Of a stretch of DNA of 64,000 nucleotides, positions 19,715-30,500 are shown piece by piece. Within the stretch, counting starts at the first letter, position 1; every line of letters begins with the position of its first letter. The translations under genes and the position numbers were made by a program. Source of the DNA: Flavobacterium soyae (GTDB taxonomy: Bacteria > Bacteroidota > Bacteroidia > Flavobacteriales > Flavobacteriaceae); contig NZ_JAJQXA010000001.1 in the NCBI RefSeq assembly GCF_021245985.1, positions 1 to 64,000 of the forward strand, in the 5' to 3' direction. Below the pieces are notes generated by a model, which saw only the letters and a program-made list of their open reading frames with translations, was not told the DNA's origin and made no database searches.

Positions 19715-20104
19715 ATGAGAATTTTAACCTCTTCAAAAAACGTTTTCTTAACATTCACAATGCTGACATTGGCATATAATATTCATGCTCAAAGCCAAAA
19801 TTTAACACTAAATCAAGACCCAAAGTTTGAACAATTACTGAACGACAAACGTAAATTTAACACATCAATAAGTACAAACGATTCTTATCGAATTCAAATT
19901 TTTAGCGGCAAAAGTGAAGACGCAAAAAAGACCTTGTCTGACTTTAAAAGAGAATACACAAATATTGATGGCACCATAATTTTTAACACTCCAAATTACA
20001 AGGTTATTGTAGGGAATTTTAAATCAAGAATAGAAGCAGAACGAAATTTAGCTGACATCAGAAAAAAGTACAAAAGTGTATTTTTACTTAAACCAGGAAA
20101 GTAA
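19715..20104 (+). CDS. Exported SPOR-domain protein
   Basis: 129 aa from the ATG at 19715. The N-terminus (MRILTSSKNVFLTFTMLTLA, then YNIHAQ) is a signal peptide. The C-terminal half (about residues 48-125: YRIQIFSGKSEDAKKTL, YKVIVGNFKSRIEAERNL) is a SPOR fold, which binds denuded septal peptidoglycan in known members. It is a small envelope protein transcribed alone, divergent from the act operon, with its own promoter and terminator. A role in cell division or envelope maintenance is inferred from the domain. Confidence 0.85.
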   Translation: MRILTSSKNVFLTFTMLTLAYNIHAQSQNLTLNQDPKFEQLLNDKRKFNTSISTNDSYRIQIFSGKSEDAKKTLSDFKREYTNIDGTIIFNTPNYKVIVGNFKSRIEAERNLADIRKKYKSVFLLKPGK

Positions 20105-20130
20105 AAATTACAAACACTTAAATAACAAAT

Positions 20131-20157
20131 AAAGGTAACTCTAACTGAGTTACCTTT
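20131..20157 (+). terminator. Terminator after the SPOR gene
   Basis: Perfect 11-bp stem: aaaggtaactc (20131-20141) with gagttaccttt (20147-20157), loop taact, followed by an AT-rich attgtttt. Confidence 0.85.
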
Positions 20158-20244
20158 ATTGTTTTAATACAACTCTATATAAGGCAGCACTATTACACTA
20201 CCAAATTATTTCTGGAAATATTTTTAACTTAATTTTTATCAATT

Positions 20245-21045
20245 TTAATTAACGTCCTTCTTATTTCTAACTGCAGCCAGCACTTCAAACATTTCTTCTT
20301 TCACCCCCACTAAATCTTCCCGAAAACTCTGGTTGGCAAAAAGACATTCAACAGTTGCTTTTCCCATAATTCTCCCCATCTCTACATCACTATGCCAATG
20401 TGCATTACAAACAACACGGCTTTCTCCAAAATCATATCCTCGTTTTAGTATTGCCTCTTTATTATGTGGAAAAATTTCAATTAAAATCAACGACCAGGCA
20501 CAGCCAACAGCTGCATGACCAGATGGGAATGAACCAACTTTTCTCAATATTTCTTCCTGATCCGGTGTACAGGTTCTTGAACTATTAACAACAAATGGAC
20601 GTACACGATTATAATAATTCTTTGCTGCATACGTTGACAACCCGGCATCTGTCATTACCCTGCGCATAAGTGTATAAAGTTTAGGCGTATTTTGCTCATC
20701 AATCTCAATTTCCAAAACAGCCCCAAAACATTTAGCCGCAATAGGGAATGACAGATCTGCATCGCTGGCAGCTTTCAAAAAACGAACCTTATCATTAGAT
20801 TCAACTGCCTTTTTTGCATATTCTAAATCAATTTCATAAGCTCGAGAGGCAATCTCCGGCGGCGGCGACAGCAGCTCCAAACTATTCGGCATTTCTTCTT
20901 CAGATAAATATCCATACAACAAACCAGGCATAATTGCCCTTAGCTGTTCAACGGTCGTAAATTTAGAAATAACATTATTACGCTTAAAACTTTTACGAAC
21001 AAGCTTACTAATAATATGAATTATTTTTAATCCCATATCCAACAT
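20245..21045 (-). CDS. Class A-type acid phosphatase (PAP2 family)
   Basis: 266 aa. The PAP2 signature is complete: K-x6-RP in KNYYNRVRPF, GSFPSGHAA with the catalytic His, and SRVVCNAHWHSD with the nucleophile-side Arg and His. This order and spacing match bacterial class A non-specific acid phosphatases (PhoN-like). No convincing signal peptide is seen; residues 1-20 are only mildly hydrophobic, which is odd for a family that is usually periplasmic. Stands alone, convergent with the SPOR gene. It likely hydrolyses phosphomonoesters; the substrate is unknown. Confidence 0.88.
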   Translation of the reverse strand: MLDMGLKIIHIISKLVRKSFKRNNVISKFTTVEQLRAIMPGLLYGYLSEEEMPNSLELLSPPPEIASRAYEIDLEYAKKAVESNDKVRFLKAASDADLSFPIAAKCFGAVLEIEIDEQNTPKLYTLMRRVMTDAGLSTYAAKNYYNRVRPFVVNSSRTCTPDQEEILRKVGSFPSGHAAVGCAWSLILIEIFPHNKEAILKRGYDFGESRVVCNAHWHSDVEMGRIMGKATVECLFANQSFREDLVGVKEEMFEVLAAVRNKKDVN

Positions 21046-21250
21046 TCATCTAAACTTCTACATATACCTGTTTTCTCTTAATTTTAATTACAATCAAACC
21101 TAAACATCAACAAACCTATTAATATCTAAAACCTTAAAACAAAGAAATAAATAATTCAGGAATCACAACACTCCTGTTTTTCAATATTATGTTTCATATT
21201 ATAAGATGCAACATATTTTATTATCAAATTCCAAAATATACTAAACAAAA

Positions 21251-21272
21251 AAATCCCGATTGCTCGGGATTT
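21251..21272 (-). terminator. Terminator of the rimP-nusA-infB operon
   Basis: Stem aaatcccga (21251-21259) pairs with tcgggattt (21264-21272) around ttgc, followed by A/T runs on both sides. It lies just past the infB stop on the minus strand. Confidence 0.9.
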
Positions 21273-21295
21273 TTTACAGATTAAAATATACTAAA

Positions 21296-24166
21296 TTATT
21301 TCAATTTCTTTTTAATGGCTACTTCATGGTAAGCTTCAATAACATCATTCATTTCGATATCATTAAATCCTTTAATTTGGATACCACAATCGTAACCTTT
21401 ACTTACTTCCTTAACATCATCTTTGAATCGTTTTAAAGCAACCAAGTCACCTGTATGAACTACAACTCCATCTCTAATAACTCTAATTTTAGAAGTTCTT
21501 AAGATTTTACCATCTGTCACCATACAACCAGCGATTGAACCTACTTTAGAAATTTTGAAAATCTCACGGATTTCAGCAGTTCCTAAAACTTCTTCTTTCA
21601 TTTCAGGAGCTAACATTCCTTCCATCGCATCTTTCAAGTCATCGATTGCTGCGTAGATGATAGAATAGTAACGGATATCGATTTCCTCTTTATCGGCAAG
21701 CTGTCTTGCATTTCCGGCAGGACGAACATTAAATCCAATAATAATCGCGTCTGATGCAGAAGCCAGCATAACGTCTGTTTCTGTAATTGCACCAACTCCT
21801 TTATGTATAATATTAATTTGAATTTCTTCAGTAGAAAGTTTAGAGAACGAATCTGACAATGCTTCAACAGATCCATCAACGTCTCCTTTAAGTATTACGT
21901 TCAATTCCTTAAACTGACCAAGAGCGATACGACGTCCAATTTCGTCAAGTGTAATATGACGCTGCGTACGTACAGATTGTTCACGCATTAATTGAGAACG
22001 TTTAGATGCAATTTGTTTTGCTTCTTTTTCGTCTTCAAATACATTAAACTTATCACCCGCTGTTGCAGCTCCATCTAAACCTAAAACAGATACCGGAGTC
22101 GAAGGACCAGCTTCTAAAACAATATGTCCTCTTTCATCATGCATCGCCTTAACTTTTCCATGATGTTTTCCTGCCAGCATGTAGTCTCCAACTTTAAGAG
22201 TTCCGTGCTGAACTAAAATTGTTGATACATATCCTTTTCCTTTATCTAAGAAAGCTTCAACAACTGTTCCTTGAGCCGCTTTATTTGGATTAGATTTTAA
22301 ATCTAAAATTTCAGCTTCTAATAAAACTTTTTCTAATAATTCTTTTACTCCTGTTCCAACTTTTGCAGAAATATCATGTGACTGAATTTTTCCACCCCAA
22401 TCTTCAACAAGTAAATTCATACTAGCCAGACGCTCTTTGATTTTCTCAACATTAGCATTTGGTTTATCAATTTTATTGATTGCAAATATAATTGGCACTC
22501 CCGCAGCTTGCGCATGAGAAATAGCTTCTTTTGTTTGCGGCATGATATCATCATCCGCCGCTACTACAATAATAGCAATATCGGTAACCTGAGCTCCACG
22601 TGCACGCATCGCGGTAAACGCCTCGTGACCTGGTGTATCTAAGAATGCAATTTTTTGACCATTATCAAGAGTTACTCCGTAAGCCCCAATGTGTTGCGTA
22701 ATACCTCCAGACTCACCAGCAATAACATTTTCTTTACGGATATAATCCAGTAAAGATGTTTTACCGTGATCGACGTGACCCATTACAGTAACGATAGGCG
22801 CTCTGGTTACTAAATCTTCTTCTTTATCTTCAACAACCTCGATTGCTTCTTCGATATCAACAGTAATAAACTCAACTTCGTAACCAAATTCATCAGCAAC
22901 AATAGTTAATGTTTCAGCATCTAAACGCTGATTCATCGTTACCATGATTCCAAGAGACATACAAGTTCCAATTACTTTAGTAATCGGCACATCCATCATG
23001 ATTGCAATTTCACCAACTGTAACGAATTCTGTAACTTTAATTGTTTTACTTCCTTCGTCAAGAGCTCTTTGCTCGTCATCAGATTTCTGACGGTGTGTTT
23101 CTCTCTTATCTCTTCTGTATTTAGCAGCTTTAGATTTACCTCCTTTACCCTGAAGTTTTTCAAGAGTTTCTCTAATTTGGTTTTTTACCTCTTCCTCAGT
23201 AGGTTCAACTTTTGCAACAATTGCCGGACGGTTTCCTTTTACAAAACCTGGTCTTGCACTTCTGTTAGCATTAAAGCCTCCGCCTCCTGTATTTGGAGTA
23301 ATTTTATTAGGATTTGGTGTTCCCGGCGCATTTCCTGTCGCAGGTTTTGGCGCACCCGGCGTACCAGGTTTAGGAGCGATTCTTTTACGCTTATTTTTAT
23401 TAGCGTTATTATTGTTTCCTGCTCCCGGAACTCCAGGTTTATTTGGAGTAATTTTCGGTTCTTCCTTCTTTTTCTTAGGCTTGTTAAATTGAGATAAGTC
23501 AATTGTCTGCCCAGTAAGAGTAGTTCCTGATAATTTTTGATATTGGGTAGTGATCGTTTCTTCAGCAGTTGCAGGATCAGTTGAAACAATTGGCTCCTGA
23601 GCTGTTTTAGAATTCTCAGCTTTTACTTCTTTTTTCTCTATAATAATTGGTTTTTCCACCTTTTTCTCTTCAGATACTACAGAAGCTGCAGGCTCAGATG
23701 GTGTAGTTTCTTTTTGAACAGGCTTTTCTGTTTGAGATGGAGCAACAGCTTTAGGCTCTTCAGCTTTAACTGGTTCTTCTGGAGAAACTGCAGGTTTTTT
23801 TGGATTTAAATCAATTTTACCAACTTGAACAGGTCCGGTTACAACAGCTCTCGCTTTAATGATTTCTTGTTGTTTCTGACGTTCTTCGTCTTGTCTGCGT
23901 TTGTCCTCGATTTCTTTCTCACGTTCAACACGCAATGCTTCTTTTTCTTTTCTTTTCTCTTCTCCTACTTCTTTAGAAGCTTCCTTATTCCCCTTATCGC
24001 CCGCAAATTGGCTTTGCAGGATATTAAATTCACTGTCAGAAATTTTAGCATTTGGATTTGCATCAATAGCAATTCCCTTATCTTTTAGATAATCAACAGC
24101 TCTTTCTAACGAGATATTTAATTCCCTTAAAACCTTGTTTATTCTTATTACTCTCTCTTCAGACAT
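21296..24166 (-). CDS. infB: Translation initiation factor IF-2
   Basis: 956 aa. It binds initiator tRNA and promotes subunit joining. IF2_N-type segments lie at the start ([18 protein letters not shown]), followed by a long low-complexity Lys/Glu/Pro/Asn-rich linker (about 60-350) and a second IF2_N region. The G domain begins near residue 463 with GHVDHGKTS, then DTPGHEAF and NKIDKP. Domains II, III and C2 complete the protein. Last gene of the rimP-nusA-infB unit, 51 nt after nusA. Long frames on the plus strand opposite the linker are composition artefacts. Confidence 0.97.
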   Translation of the reverse strand: MSEERVIRINKVLRELNISLERAVDYLKDKGIAIDANPNAKISDSEFNILQSQFAGDKGNKEASKEVGEEKRKEKEALRVEREKEIEDKRRQDEERQKQQEIIKARAVVTGPVQVGKIDLNPKKPAVSPEEPVKAEEPKAVAPSQTEKPVQKETTPSEPAASVVSEEKKVEKPIIIEKKEVKAENSKTAQEPIVSTDPATAEETITTQYQKLSGTTLTGQTIDLSQFNKPKKKKEEPKITPNKPGVPGAGNNNNANKNKRKRIAPKPGTPGAPKPATGNAPGTPNPNKITPNTGGGGFNANRSARPGFVKGNRPAIVAKVEPTEEEVKNQIRETLEKLQGKGGKSKAAKYRRDKRETHRQKSDDEQRALDEGSKTIKVTEFVTVGEIAIMMDVPITKVIGTCMSLGIMVTMNQRLDAETLTIVADEFGYEVEFITVDIEEAIEVVEDKEEDLVTRAPIVTVMGHVDHGKTSLLDYIRKENVIAGESGGITQHIGAYGVTLDNGQKIAFLDTPGHEAFTAMRARGAQVTDIAIIVVAADDDIMPQTKEAISHAQAAGVPIIFAINKIDKPNANVEKIKERLASMNLLVEDWGGKIQSHDISAKVGTGVKELLEKVLLEAEILDLKSNPNKAAQGTVVEAFLDKGKGYVSTILVQHGTLKVGDYMLAGKHHGKVKAMHDERGHIVLEAGPSTPVSVLGLDGAATAGDKFNVFEDEKEAKQIASKRSQLMREQSVRTQRHITLDEIGRRIALGQFKELNVILKGDVDGSVEALSDSFSKLSTEEIQINIIHKGVGAITETDVMLASASDAIIIGFNVRPAGNARQLADKEEIDIRYYSIIYAAIDDLKDAMEGMLAPEMKEEVLGTAEIREIFKISKVGSIAGCMVTDGKILRTSKIRVIRDGVVVHTGDLVALKRFKDDVKEVSKGYDCGIQIKGFNDIEMNDVIEAYHEVAIKKKLK

Positions 24167-24217
24167 ATAACCTTTTTATTATTACCTTTTTCGTTGTGTT
24201 GTTAGAGTTTAGGATAA

Positions 24218-25468
24218 CTAGCTATCAAACTCTTCTTTTAGTATTTTCATAACATCAAGAATTGTTTCCTCTTCTAAGTCTGTTCTTCTTACTAAATCTT
24301 CTACTTCTTGTTTTAAGATACTTCTAGCTGTATCTAAACCAATTTTTGCGAATTCTTCGATAACCCAGTCTTCGATTTCATCTGAAAACTCTGTTAATTC
24401 AACATCGTCATCGTCTTCGCCATTTGCAGTATCACCTTCTCTGATTACATCTAACTCATAACCCGTTAGCTGACCTGCTAATTTAATATTATGACCTCCT
24501 CTACCAATTGCTTTAGAAACTTCTTCTAATTTCAAGAAAACTTCTGCTCTTTTGTTTTCTTCATCAATTTTGATTGAAGAAACTTTTGCAGGGCTCAATG
24601 CTCTTGTAATAAACAATTGAATATTGTTTGTATAGTTGATTACATCGATATTTTCGTTTCCTAATTCGCGAACGATACCATGAATACGGGATCCTTTCAT
24701 ACCAACACACGCTCCAACAGGATCAATTCTGTCATCATAAGAATCTACAGCAACTTTTGCTTTTTCTCCCGGAATACGAACTACATTTTTAACTGTAATT
24801 AAACCGTCAAATACTTCAGGAATTTCTTGTTCAAATAATTTTTCCAAAAACTTCTCAGAAGTTCTGGACATAATAATTTGTGGTTTATTTCCTTTTAACT
24901 CAACGCTTTCAATGATTCCACGAACATTATCTCCTTTACGGAAAAAGTCAGATGGAATTTGTTTTTCTTTTGGAAGTACAATTTCGTTTCCTTCATCGTC
25001 AACTAAAATAACAACTCTTGGACGCACGTGGTGTACTTCGGCAGTATAAATATCTCCAATAATGTCTTTAAACTGCTTATAAAGATTTGTATTATCGTGT
25101 TCGTGAATTTTAGATATTAAGTTTTGACGCAAAGCCAAAATAGCTCTTCTTCCTAAATCAATCAATTTAACCTCTTCAGAAACCTCTTCACCAATTTCAA
25201 AATCCGCCTCGATCATTCTTGCTTCAGTCAAAGTAATTTCTTCGTTTTCAAAATCCAGATCTTCGTCAGCAACGATAACTCTTCTTCTCCATATCTCCAT
25301 ATCCCCTTTGTCAGGATTTATAATGATATCGAAATTATCATCAGAACCGTATTTTTTCTTCAATGCATTTCTAAACACGTCCTCTAAAATTGCCATAAGC
25401 GTTACACGATCAATAAGTTTATTATCTTTAAACTCTGAGAATGAATCGATTAATGCTAAATTTTCCAT
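24218..25468 (-). CDS. nusA: Transcription termination/antitermination factor NusA
   Basis: 416 aa. N-terminal RNA polymerase-binding domain, then S1 (VRGIIESVELKGN), then two KH domains (ACVGMKGSRIHGIVRELG; GRGGHNIKLAGQL). The C-terminal acidic repeats of proteobacterial NusA are absent apart from a short acidic tail region, which is normal outside Proteobacteria. Placed 13 nt after rimP. It binds elongating polymerase, so the hairpin in this operon's own leader (25955-25980) may be its target. Confidence 0.97.
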   Translation of the reverse strand: MENLALIDSFSEFKDNKLIDRVTLMAILEDVFRNALKKKYGSDDNFDIIINPDKGDMEIWRRRVIVADEDLDFENEEITLTEARMIEADFEIGEEVSEEVKLIDLGRRAILALRQNLISKIHEHDNTNLYKQFKDIIGDIYTAEVHHVRPRVVILVDDEGNEIVLPKEKQIPSDFFRKGDNVRGIIESVELKGNKPQIIMSRTSEKFLEKLFEQEIPEVFDGLITVKNVVRIPGEKAKVAVDSYDDRIDPVGACVGMKGSRIHGIVRELGNENIDVINYTNNIQLFITRALSPAKVSSIKIDEENKRAEVFLKLEEVSKAIGRGGHNIKLAGQLTGYELDVIREGDTANGEDDDDVELTEFSDEIEDWVIEEFAKIGLDTARSILKQEVEDLVRRTDLEEETILDVMKILKEEFDS

Positions 25469-25481
25469 GCGAATTCTTTAA

Positions 25482-25946
25482 TTAAAATGTTACTGTAACA
25501 ACTGCCTCTTTAATTTCTGTATAAGGTATCTGTTGTTCTTTTTGAACTGTTTCCTTTCCTTTTCCTACTTTTTTCGGTTCTCTTGCCTCCCAAGACAAAA
25601 TTATAAAAACATCGTTAGCTTCTATCAATTCTGCTTCAATTTTTTCATTATTTGTAGTAACAATCAACGTTCTACCAATATTTTTCTTGTATTGTCTTAT
25701 CAATTTCAAAGGAGAACCAACTCCAACTGATGCTACTTCAAGCGAAAAATCCTGTTCTTCACGATCCAGATTATTCTCGATTGCACGACTAATATCGATA
25801 CAATCCTGAAGTGCAACTCCATTATCTCCGTCTAAACCAACACTAATTTTAAAAGAATCTGAAACCGCAAGATCAATCAAAAAGATCGATGGCTTTTCCA
25901 GAAGAGCTTCTGTAATTAATTCGTTTACTTTTTCCTTAAATGTCAT
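25482..25946 (-). CDS. rimP: Ribosome maturation factor RimP
   Basis: About 154 aa from the ATG at 25946 ([11 protein letters not shown]). An in-frame ATG 36 nt upstream would add 12 residues encoded by the leader hairpin itself, which is implausible. The family signature is present: [17 protein letters not shown] and [13 protein letters not shown]. It helps mature the 30S subunit. First gene of rimP-nusA-infB. Confidence 0.93.
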   Translation of the reverse strand: MTFKEKVNELITEALLEKPSIFLIDLAVSDSFKISVGLDGDNGVALQDCIDISRAIENNLDREEQDFSLEVASVGVGSPLKLIRQYKKNIGRTLIVTTNNEKIEAELIEANDVFIILSWEAREPKKVGKGKETVQKEQQIPYTEIKEAVVTVTF

Positions 25947-25954
25947 AATTTTAT

Positions 25955-25980
25955 AAAAAGAGGGGACATTTAGTCCCCTC
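25955..25980 (-). terminator. Terminator-like hairpin in the rimP-nusA-infB leader (possible attenuator)
   Basis: On the minus strand GAGGGGAC (25980-25973) pairs perfectly with GTCCCCTC (25967-25960) around a 5-nt loop and is followed by TTTTT (25959-25955). It lies between a consensus promoter (26009-26037) and the rimP start at 25946, so it cannot serve an upstream minus-strand gene: the neighbour at 26119 is on the plus strand. In plus orientation it lacks a T run. Confidence 0.75.
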
Positions 25981-26008
25981 ATTATTTAGATTTTAATAAA
26001 TAACGGTG

Positions 26009-26037
26009 CAAATATAGTGATTTTTTTATAAATCAAA
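26009..26037 (-). promoter_or_regulatory. Promoter of rimP-nusA-infB
   Basis: Minus-strand -33 TTTG (26037-26034), 17-nt spacer, -7 TATATTTG (26016-26009). The predicted start is near 26004, giving a leader of about 58 nt that contains the hairpin. Confidence 0.8.
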
Positions 26038-26118
26038 TAAATAGATTGCTCTAAAAATATTTCTTATCTTTATAGAAGCATTCAAAACATATTATTCAAA
26101 TAATTTAACCCGAAAATT

Positions 26119-26943
26119 ATGAAACGAATTTTAGTACCTACTGATTTTTCAGAACATGCAGAACACGCCTTAAAAATTGCAGCTCAAATCGCCAAAAAAA
26201 ACGATTCTGAAATCATTATTTTACATATGCTCGAATTCCCGCATCAAACTAATGATGCAATATTTGGAGGTGTAGGCATTCCCGAAACCATGCTTTTTAT
26301 GCAAAAAGCAAACGAAACTCTTGACACAATCTCACAAAGTTCTTTCCTGGATGGGATTCAGGTTACAGAAATTGTAAAAATGGACAGGCCAATTCACGGC
26401 ATCACACAAGTAAGCAAAGATTATAACATTGATTTAATCATTATGGGTTCACACGGCTCTGCCGGAGTTGAAGAATTACTAATTGGTTCAAATACTGAAA
26501 AAGTTGTAAGAAATTCTGAAATTCCTGTTTTAGTTATCAAAAAAGACATTTCAGATTTTAACGTCCAGAATATTGTTTTCGCCTCTGATTTTACAGAAGA
26601 AACTAAAAAACCGTTTGAAAAACTTTTAAACTTTTCAAAATCATTTGATGCAAAAATTCATCTGGTTACAATCTGCACACCAAACAGCTTTAAACCCACA
26701 CATGTAATCGAAAAAGCAATTAATAATTTCACCAATCATTTCAATCTTACAAATTACGATACACATATTTACAATGACACCAATATTGAAAAAGGAATTA
26801 TCAATTTCTCTAACAGTATAAATGCCGATGTTATTGGAATGTGCACTCACGGAAGAACCGGTTTTGCACACTTCTTCAATGGAAGCATAAGTGAAGGATT
26901 AGTAAATCACGCGGTAAAACCCGTTATTACCCTTAAAATTTAA
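26119..26943 (+). CDS. Universal stress protein, tandem Usp domains
   Basis: 274 aa with two Usp domains (about 1-143 and 150-274). Both have the nucleotide-binding glycine pattern: GSHGSAGVEELLIGS near residue 114 and THGRTGFAHFFNGS near 243. Both start with a typical strand (KRILVPTDFSEHAEHAL; QNIVFASDFTEETKKPF). ATP-binding stress proteins of this form are usually cytosolic. Single gene, divergent from rimP. A likely promoter (TTG at 26046, TATCTTTA at 26065-26072) precedes it. Confidence 0.93.
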   Translation: MKRILVPTDFSEHAEHALKIAAQIAKKNDSEIIILHMLEFPHQTNDAIFGGVGIPETMLFMQKANETLDTISQSSFLDGIQVTEIVKMDRPIHGITQVSKDYNIDLIIMGSHGSAGVEELLIGSNTEKVVRNSEIPVLVIKKDISDFNVQNIVFASDFTEETKKPFEKLLNFSKSFDAKIHLVTICTPNSFKPTHVIEKAINNFTNHFNLTNYDTHIYNDTNIEKGIINFSNSINADVIGMCTHGRTGFAHFFNGSISEGLVNHAVKPVITLKI

Positions 26944-26997
26944 ACCAAAATCCTAATGAAGAAATAACACTTGTTTTTTAAATTTATTCCATAAAAA

Positions 26998-27019
26998 AAG
27001 CCTCTCGATTGAGAGGCTT
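26998..27019. terminator. Bidirectional terminator between usp and tRNA-Gln (copy 1)
   Basis: Stem gcctctc (27000-27006) with gagaggc (27011-27017), loop gatt, flanked by A7 on the left and T4 on the right. It ends the usp gene on the plus strand and tRNA-Gln copy 1 on the minus strand. Confidence 0.88.
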
Positions 27020-27024
27020 TTATG

Positions 27025-27095
27025 TTGGTCTACTAGGACTCGAACCTAGAAAGACTGCACCAAAAACAGTTGTGTTACCATTACACCATAGACCA
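27025..27095 (-). tRNA. tRNA-Gln (anticodon TTG), copy 1
   Basis: 71 nt cloverleaf. The acceptor TGGTCTA/TAGACCA pairs fully, the D arm is GTG...CAC, the anticodon stem is ACTGT/GCAGT with loop TTTTGGT (anticodon TTG), the T arm is CTAGG-TTCGAGT-CCTAG, and the discriminator is A. No CCA is encoded after the discriminator. Identical to copy 2. Confidence 0.95.
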
Positions 27096-27115
27096 GCAAT
27101 GCTGTTAAGCGGGTG

Positions 27116-27146
27116 CAAAATTAAACCTTTATTTAACTTATGCAAA
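27116..27146 (-). promoter_or_regulatory. Promoter of tRNA-Gln copy 1
   Basis: Minus-strand -33 TTTG (27146-27143), 19-nt spacer, -7 TAATTTTG (27123-27116), about 20 nt before the tRNA. Confidence 0.75.
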
Positions 27147-27175
27147 TTTTTAAGTCAACTTTTTTGCATAAAAAA

Positions 27176-27199
27176 AAGCCTCTCGATTGAGAGGCTTTT
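27176..27199 (-). terminator. Terminator of tRNA-Gln copy 2
   Basis: Same hairpin as at 27000: gcctctc (27178-27184) with gagaggc (27189-27195). It lies between the two tRNA copies, so each copy has its own promoter and terminator. Confidence 0.88.
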
Positions 27200-27203
27200 T
27201 ATG

Positions 27204-27274
27204 TTGGTCTACTAGGACTCGAACCTAGAAAGACTGCACCAAAAACAGTTGTGTTACCATTACACCATAGACCA
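27204..27274 (-). tRNA. tRNA-Gln (anticodon TTG), copy 2
   Basis: 71 nt, same sequence as copy 1, 179 bp away. All arms are paired as in copy 1. Confidence 0.95.
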
Positions 27275-27294
27275 GCAATGCTGTTAAGCGAGTG

Positions 27295-27325
27295 CAAATT
27301 TAAGGTTTTATTTAGTTTGCACAAA
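27295..27325 (-). promoter_or_regulatory. Promoter of tRNA-Gln copy 2
   Basis: Minus-strand -33 TTTG (27325-27322), 19-nt spacer, -7 TAAATTTG (27302-27295). Slightly diverged from the copy 1 promoter. Confidence 0.75.
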
Positions 27326-27520
27326 CTTTTTAGTCAAAAAAAATGCTTTTTTTCATTTTTTTTCATTTTAAAGCCGCGTACTTTCTTCAAAGCACCTTAT
27401 ACACAACACATTAATCTTTACAGATAGTTTTATAGAATTTTTTGTTAATGCTCGTTTCTTTACGCAAAAAAACATTTTCTTTGTAGACTAGAAAAACACA
27501 CAAAATTTTAACTCCTAAAT

Positions 27521-30500
27521 ATGGCACAATTCAATTTCAATAAATGGAATACTATTATTGGTTGGTTTGCATTTGCAATCGCTTTAATTACCTACACATT
27601 AACTGTCGAACCTACAATGAGCTTTTGGGATTGCGGCGAATATATTGCCACAGCAGCTAAACTAGAAGTTGGCCACCCCCCGGGAGCACCTTTATTCCAA
27701 ATGATGGGCGCATTCTTTGCCATGTTTGCAACAGATGCTCAGCATGTGGCCTTAATGGTAAATATGATGTCTGTTTTTTCTAGCGCATTTACAATTTTAT
27801 TCATGTTTTGGTCTTCGTCTATGATTTTAAAGAAAATCATAGCACGTTTTACCGAAATTAATCAAAATAATTCTATTGTAATTTTAGGAAGTTCTTTTGT
27901 AGGAGCACTAGCCTATACTTTCTCTGACAGTTTTTGGTTTAATGCTGTCGAAGCAGAAGTTTATGCAATGGCTTCCTTGCTAATAGCATTACTTTTTTGG
28001 CTTGGATTACGCTGGGAACAAGATATGGACAAACCAAAAGGAAACAAATGGTTATTAATCATCTCTTTGGTTATTGGTCTTTCATTTGGAGTTCACTTTA
28101 TGGCGTTATTAACGATTCCGTCAATTGGATTTCTTTACTACTTTAAACATTACGAAAAAGTTACAATTAAAAACTTTCTTATTGCCAATGTGGCTGTAAT
28201 AGGAATTTTGTTGTTTATATTCAAATTACTTCTGCCTTTAACGATGGCATTCTTTGGTAAAACCGAAATTTTTATGGTAAACAGTTTAGGACTTCCTTTT
28301 AATTCCGGAACTATTTTCGTGGTTTTACTTTTAATTGCTTTCTTCTATTTTGGATTAAAATTTACCAGACAAAAAGGATTGATTTTTTATAACACCATTA
28401 TCCTTTGTATCTTATTTATATTAATTGGTTTTTCTACCTGGATCATGTTACCTGTTCGTGCAAATGCCAATACAGTAATCAACGAAAACAAACCATCTGA
28501 TGCTGCCGAGGTTTTAGCCTATTATAATCGTGAGCAATACGGTGTAAACCCATTATTTTACGGCCCGCAGTATACTGAAGTTTTTTCCGGTCTTGACGCT
28601 AATGTTCCATATTTAGACAAAAAACCTAACTACGAAAGAGATTATAAAACGGGTAAATATATCATTACCAACAATTATAAAAACGCAGAACAAAACAGCG
28701 ACGATAATCAAAAAACGGTTCTGCCAAGAATGTGGAGTACAGAAACCGGACACATTCAAAACTATATCAATTTTACAAATCCTCCTAAATTTCGAATCAA
28801 TCCAAACTATAATTATGAGGATGATTTAGGTAAATACGGAATTGATCCAAGCCAATTAACAGAAGAAGAATATAATAAGGCAATAGGGCAGCTTCGTAAT
28901 GAGGTTGAAAAAACAATTGGTGAATTTAGAAACGCCTATGCCCAAAAACAAATTGACAATGAAGGCTATGTTAAGTTCCTAAATAGCTATAAAGATTATT
29001 TAATTATAGAAAAACCTTCTACTGTAGATAATTTCAGTTTTATGTTCGAATATCAATTTGGATATATGTATTGGAGATATTTAATGTGGAATTTTGTTGG
29101 ACGTCAAAGTGATGTTCAGGGAAAATACGACAATTTAGATGGAAACTGGATTAGCGGAATCAAAGCTCTTGACTCTATTCATTTAGGTTCTCAGGACAAA
29201 TTACCCGCTGATGTTTTAAACAACAAAGGGCGTAATGTTTATTATTTCATTCCTTTCATTTTAGGCTTAATCGGAATAATGTATCATGCTAATAAAGATC
29301 TTAAAAGCTTTTATGTTCTTCTGGCACTATTTTTATTTACCGGAATCGCATTAAAAATCTATTTGAACGAAAGACCTTTTGAACCTCGTGAAAGAGATTA
29401 TGCTCTGGTTGGATCTTTCTATGTTTTTGCAATCTGGATTGGCTTCGGGGTTTATTCTTTATATGAAAGTATTCAAAAATATATTGCTCCAAAAATTGCC
29501 GGACCAATTATTATTGCAGGAAGTTTATTGGCAGCGCCGGTTTTAATGGCTTCTCAAAACTGGGATGATCACGACAGATCAAACAGATACACTGCTGTTG
29601 CAATGGCAAAAGCATATTTGAGTTCGTGTGACAAAGATGCTATTTTGTTTACCATTGGTGACAACGATACGTTCCCTCTTTGGTATGCACAGGAAATCGA
29701 ACATTTTAGAACTGATGTTAAAATCGTAAATACGAGTCTTTTCATGACAGATTGGTACATTGATCAAATGAAAGCCAAATCATATGAATCTAATCCCTTA
29801 CCGATATCATTTACTCACGATCAATATGTTGGGGATAACTTAGATTATGTAGCTCATATACCGAAGATAGAAACACGCTGGAATATAAAAGATTTTCTTG
29901 ATTTTATTAAAAACCCAAAATCAACTGTAGGTTTACAAAACGGACAAACAATTCATTTTTATCCAACGAATAAAATTAGAGTGAATGTTGACAAAAACAT
30001 CATTATCAAAAATAAGATTGTAAATCCTAAATACAATGATTCAATTGTTCCTTATATGGATATTGACATTAAAGGAAGTGCACTTTATAAAAACAGACTG
30101 ATGATGCTGGACATCCTGGCTAATAACAACTGGAAACGTCCAATTTATTTTAGCGGAGGAGCTTTTGATGATGAAGATTATTTATGGTTAAAAGACTATC
30201 TGCAGTTAGACGGAATGGTTTACAAATTAGTTCCTGTTAGAAACGTACCTTCTAAAGATGGCGGGCCTATGGATATGGGACAGATTGATGCCGATAAAAT
30301 GTACGATATCGTGATGAAATGGGACTGGGGCAACAGCGAAAGCGAAAAAATCTATCACGATCCAGAAACCAGAAGAAACAGTATTACATACCGTACAAAT
30401 TTATCTCGTTTAATGAATGAACTTATTGCCGAAGGCAAAATTGACAAGGCCAAAAATGTAATCAATTTAGCAATAACTAAAATGCCACTGGACAAATTTG

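Larger units (their letters stand above)
26990..27345. repeat. Tandem duplication of promoter-tRNA-Gln-terminator unit
   Basis: Two units of about 179 bp in direct orientation: hairpin at 27000 and 27178, tRNA at 27025 and 27204, and flank agcaatgctgttaagcg after both. The tRNAs are identical while the promoter spacers differ at several bases, so the duplication is not brand new. Confidence 0.85.

Noticed and set aside
23069..23497. Long plus-strand frame opposite infB
   Set aside because: It mirrors the Lys/Glu/Asn-rich IF-2 linker, has a composition unlike real proteins (Ser/Phe/Arg-rich) and no homology that I recognise.
25947..25982. Longer RimP start at 25982
   Set aside because: The extra 12 codons are the leader hairpin itself and do not resemble RimP N-termini; the ATG at 25946 fits the family.
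27009..27215. Plus-strand frame across the tRNA-Gln genes
   Set aside because: It runs through two tRNA genes and a terminator on the opposite strand.
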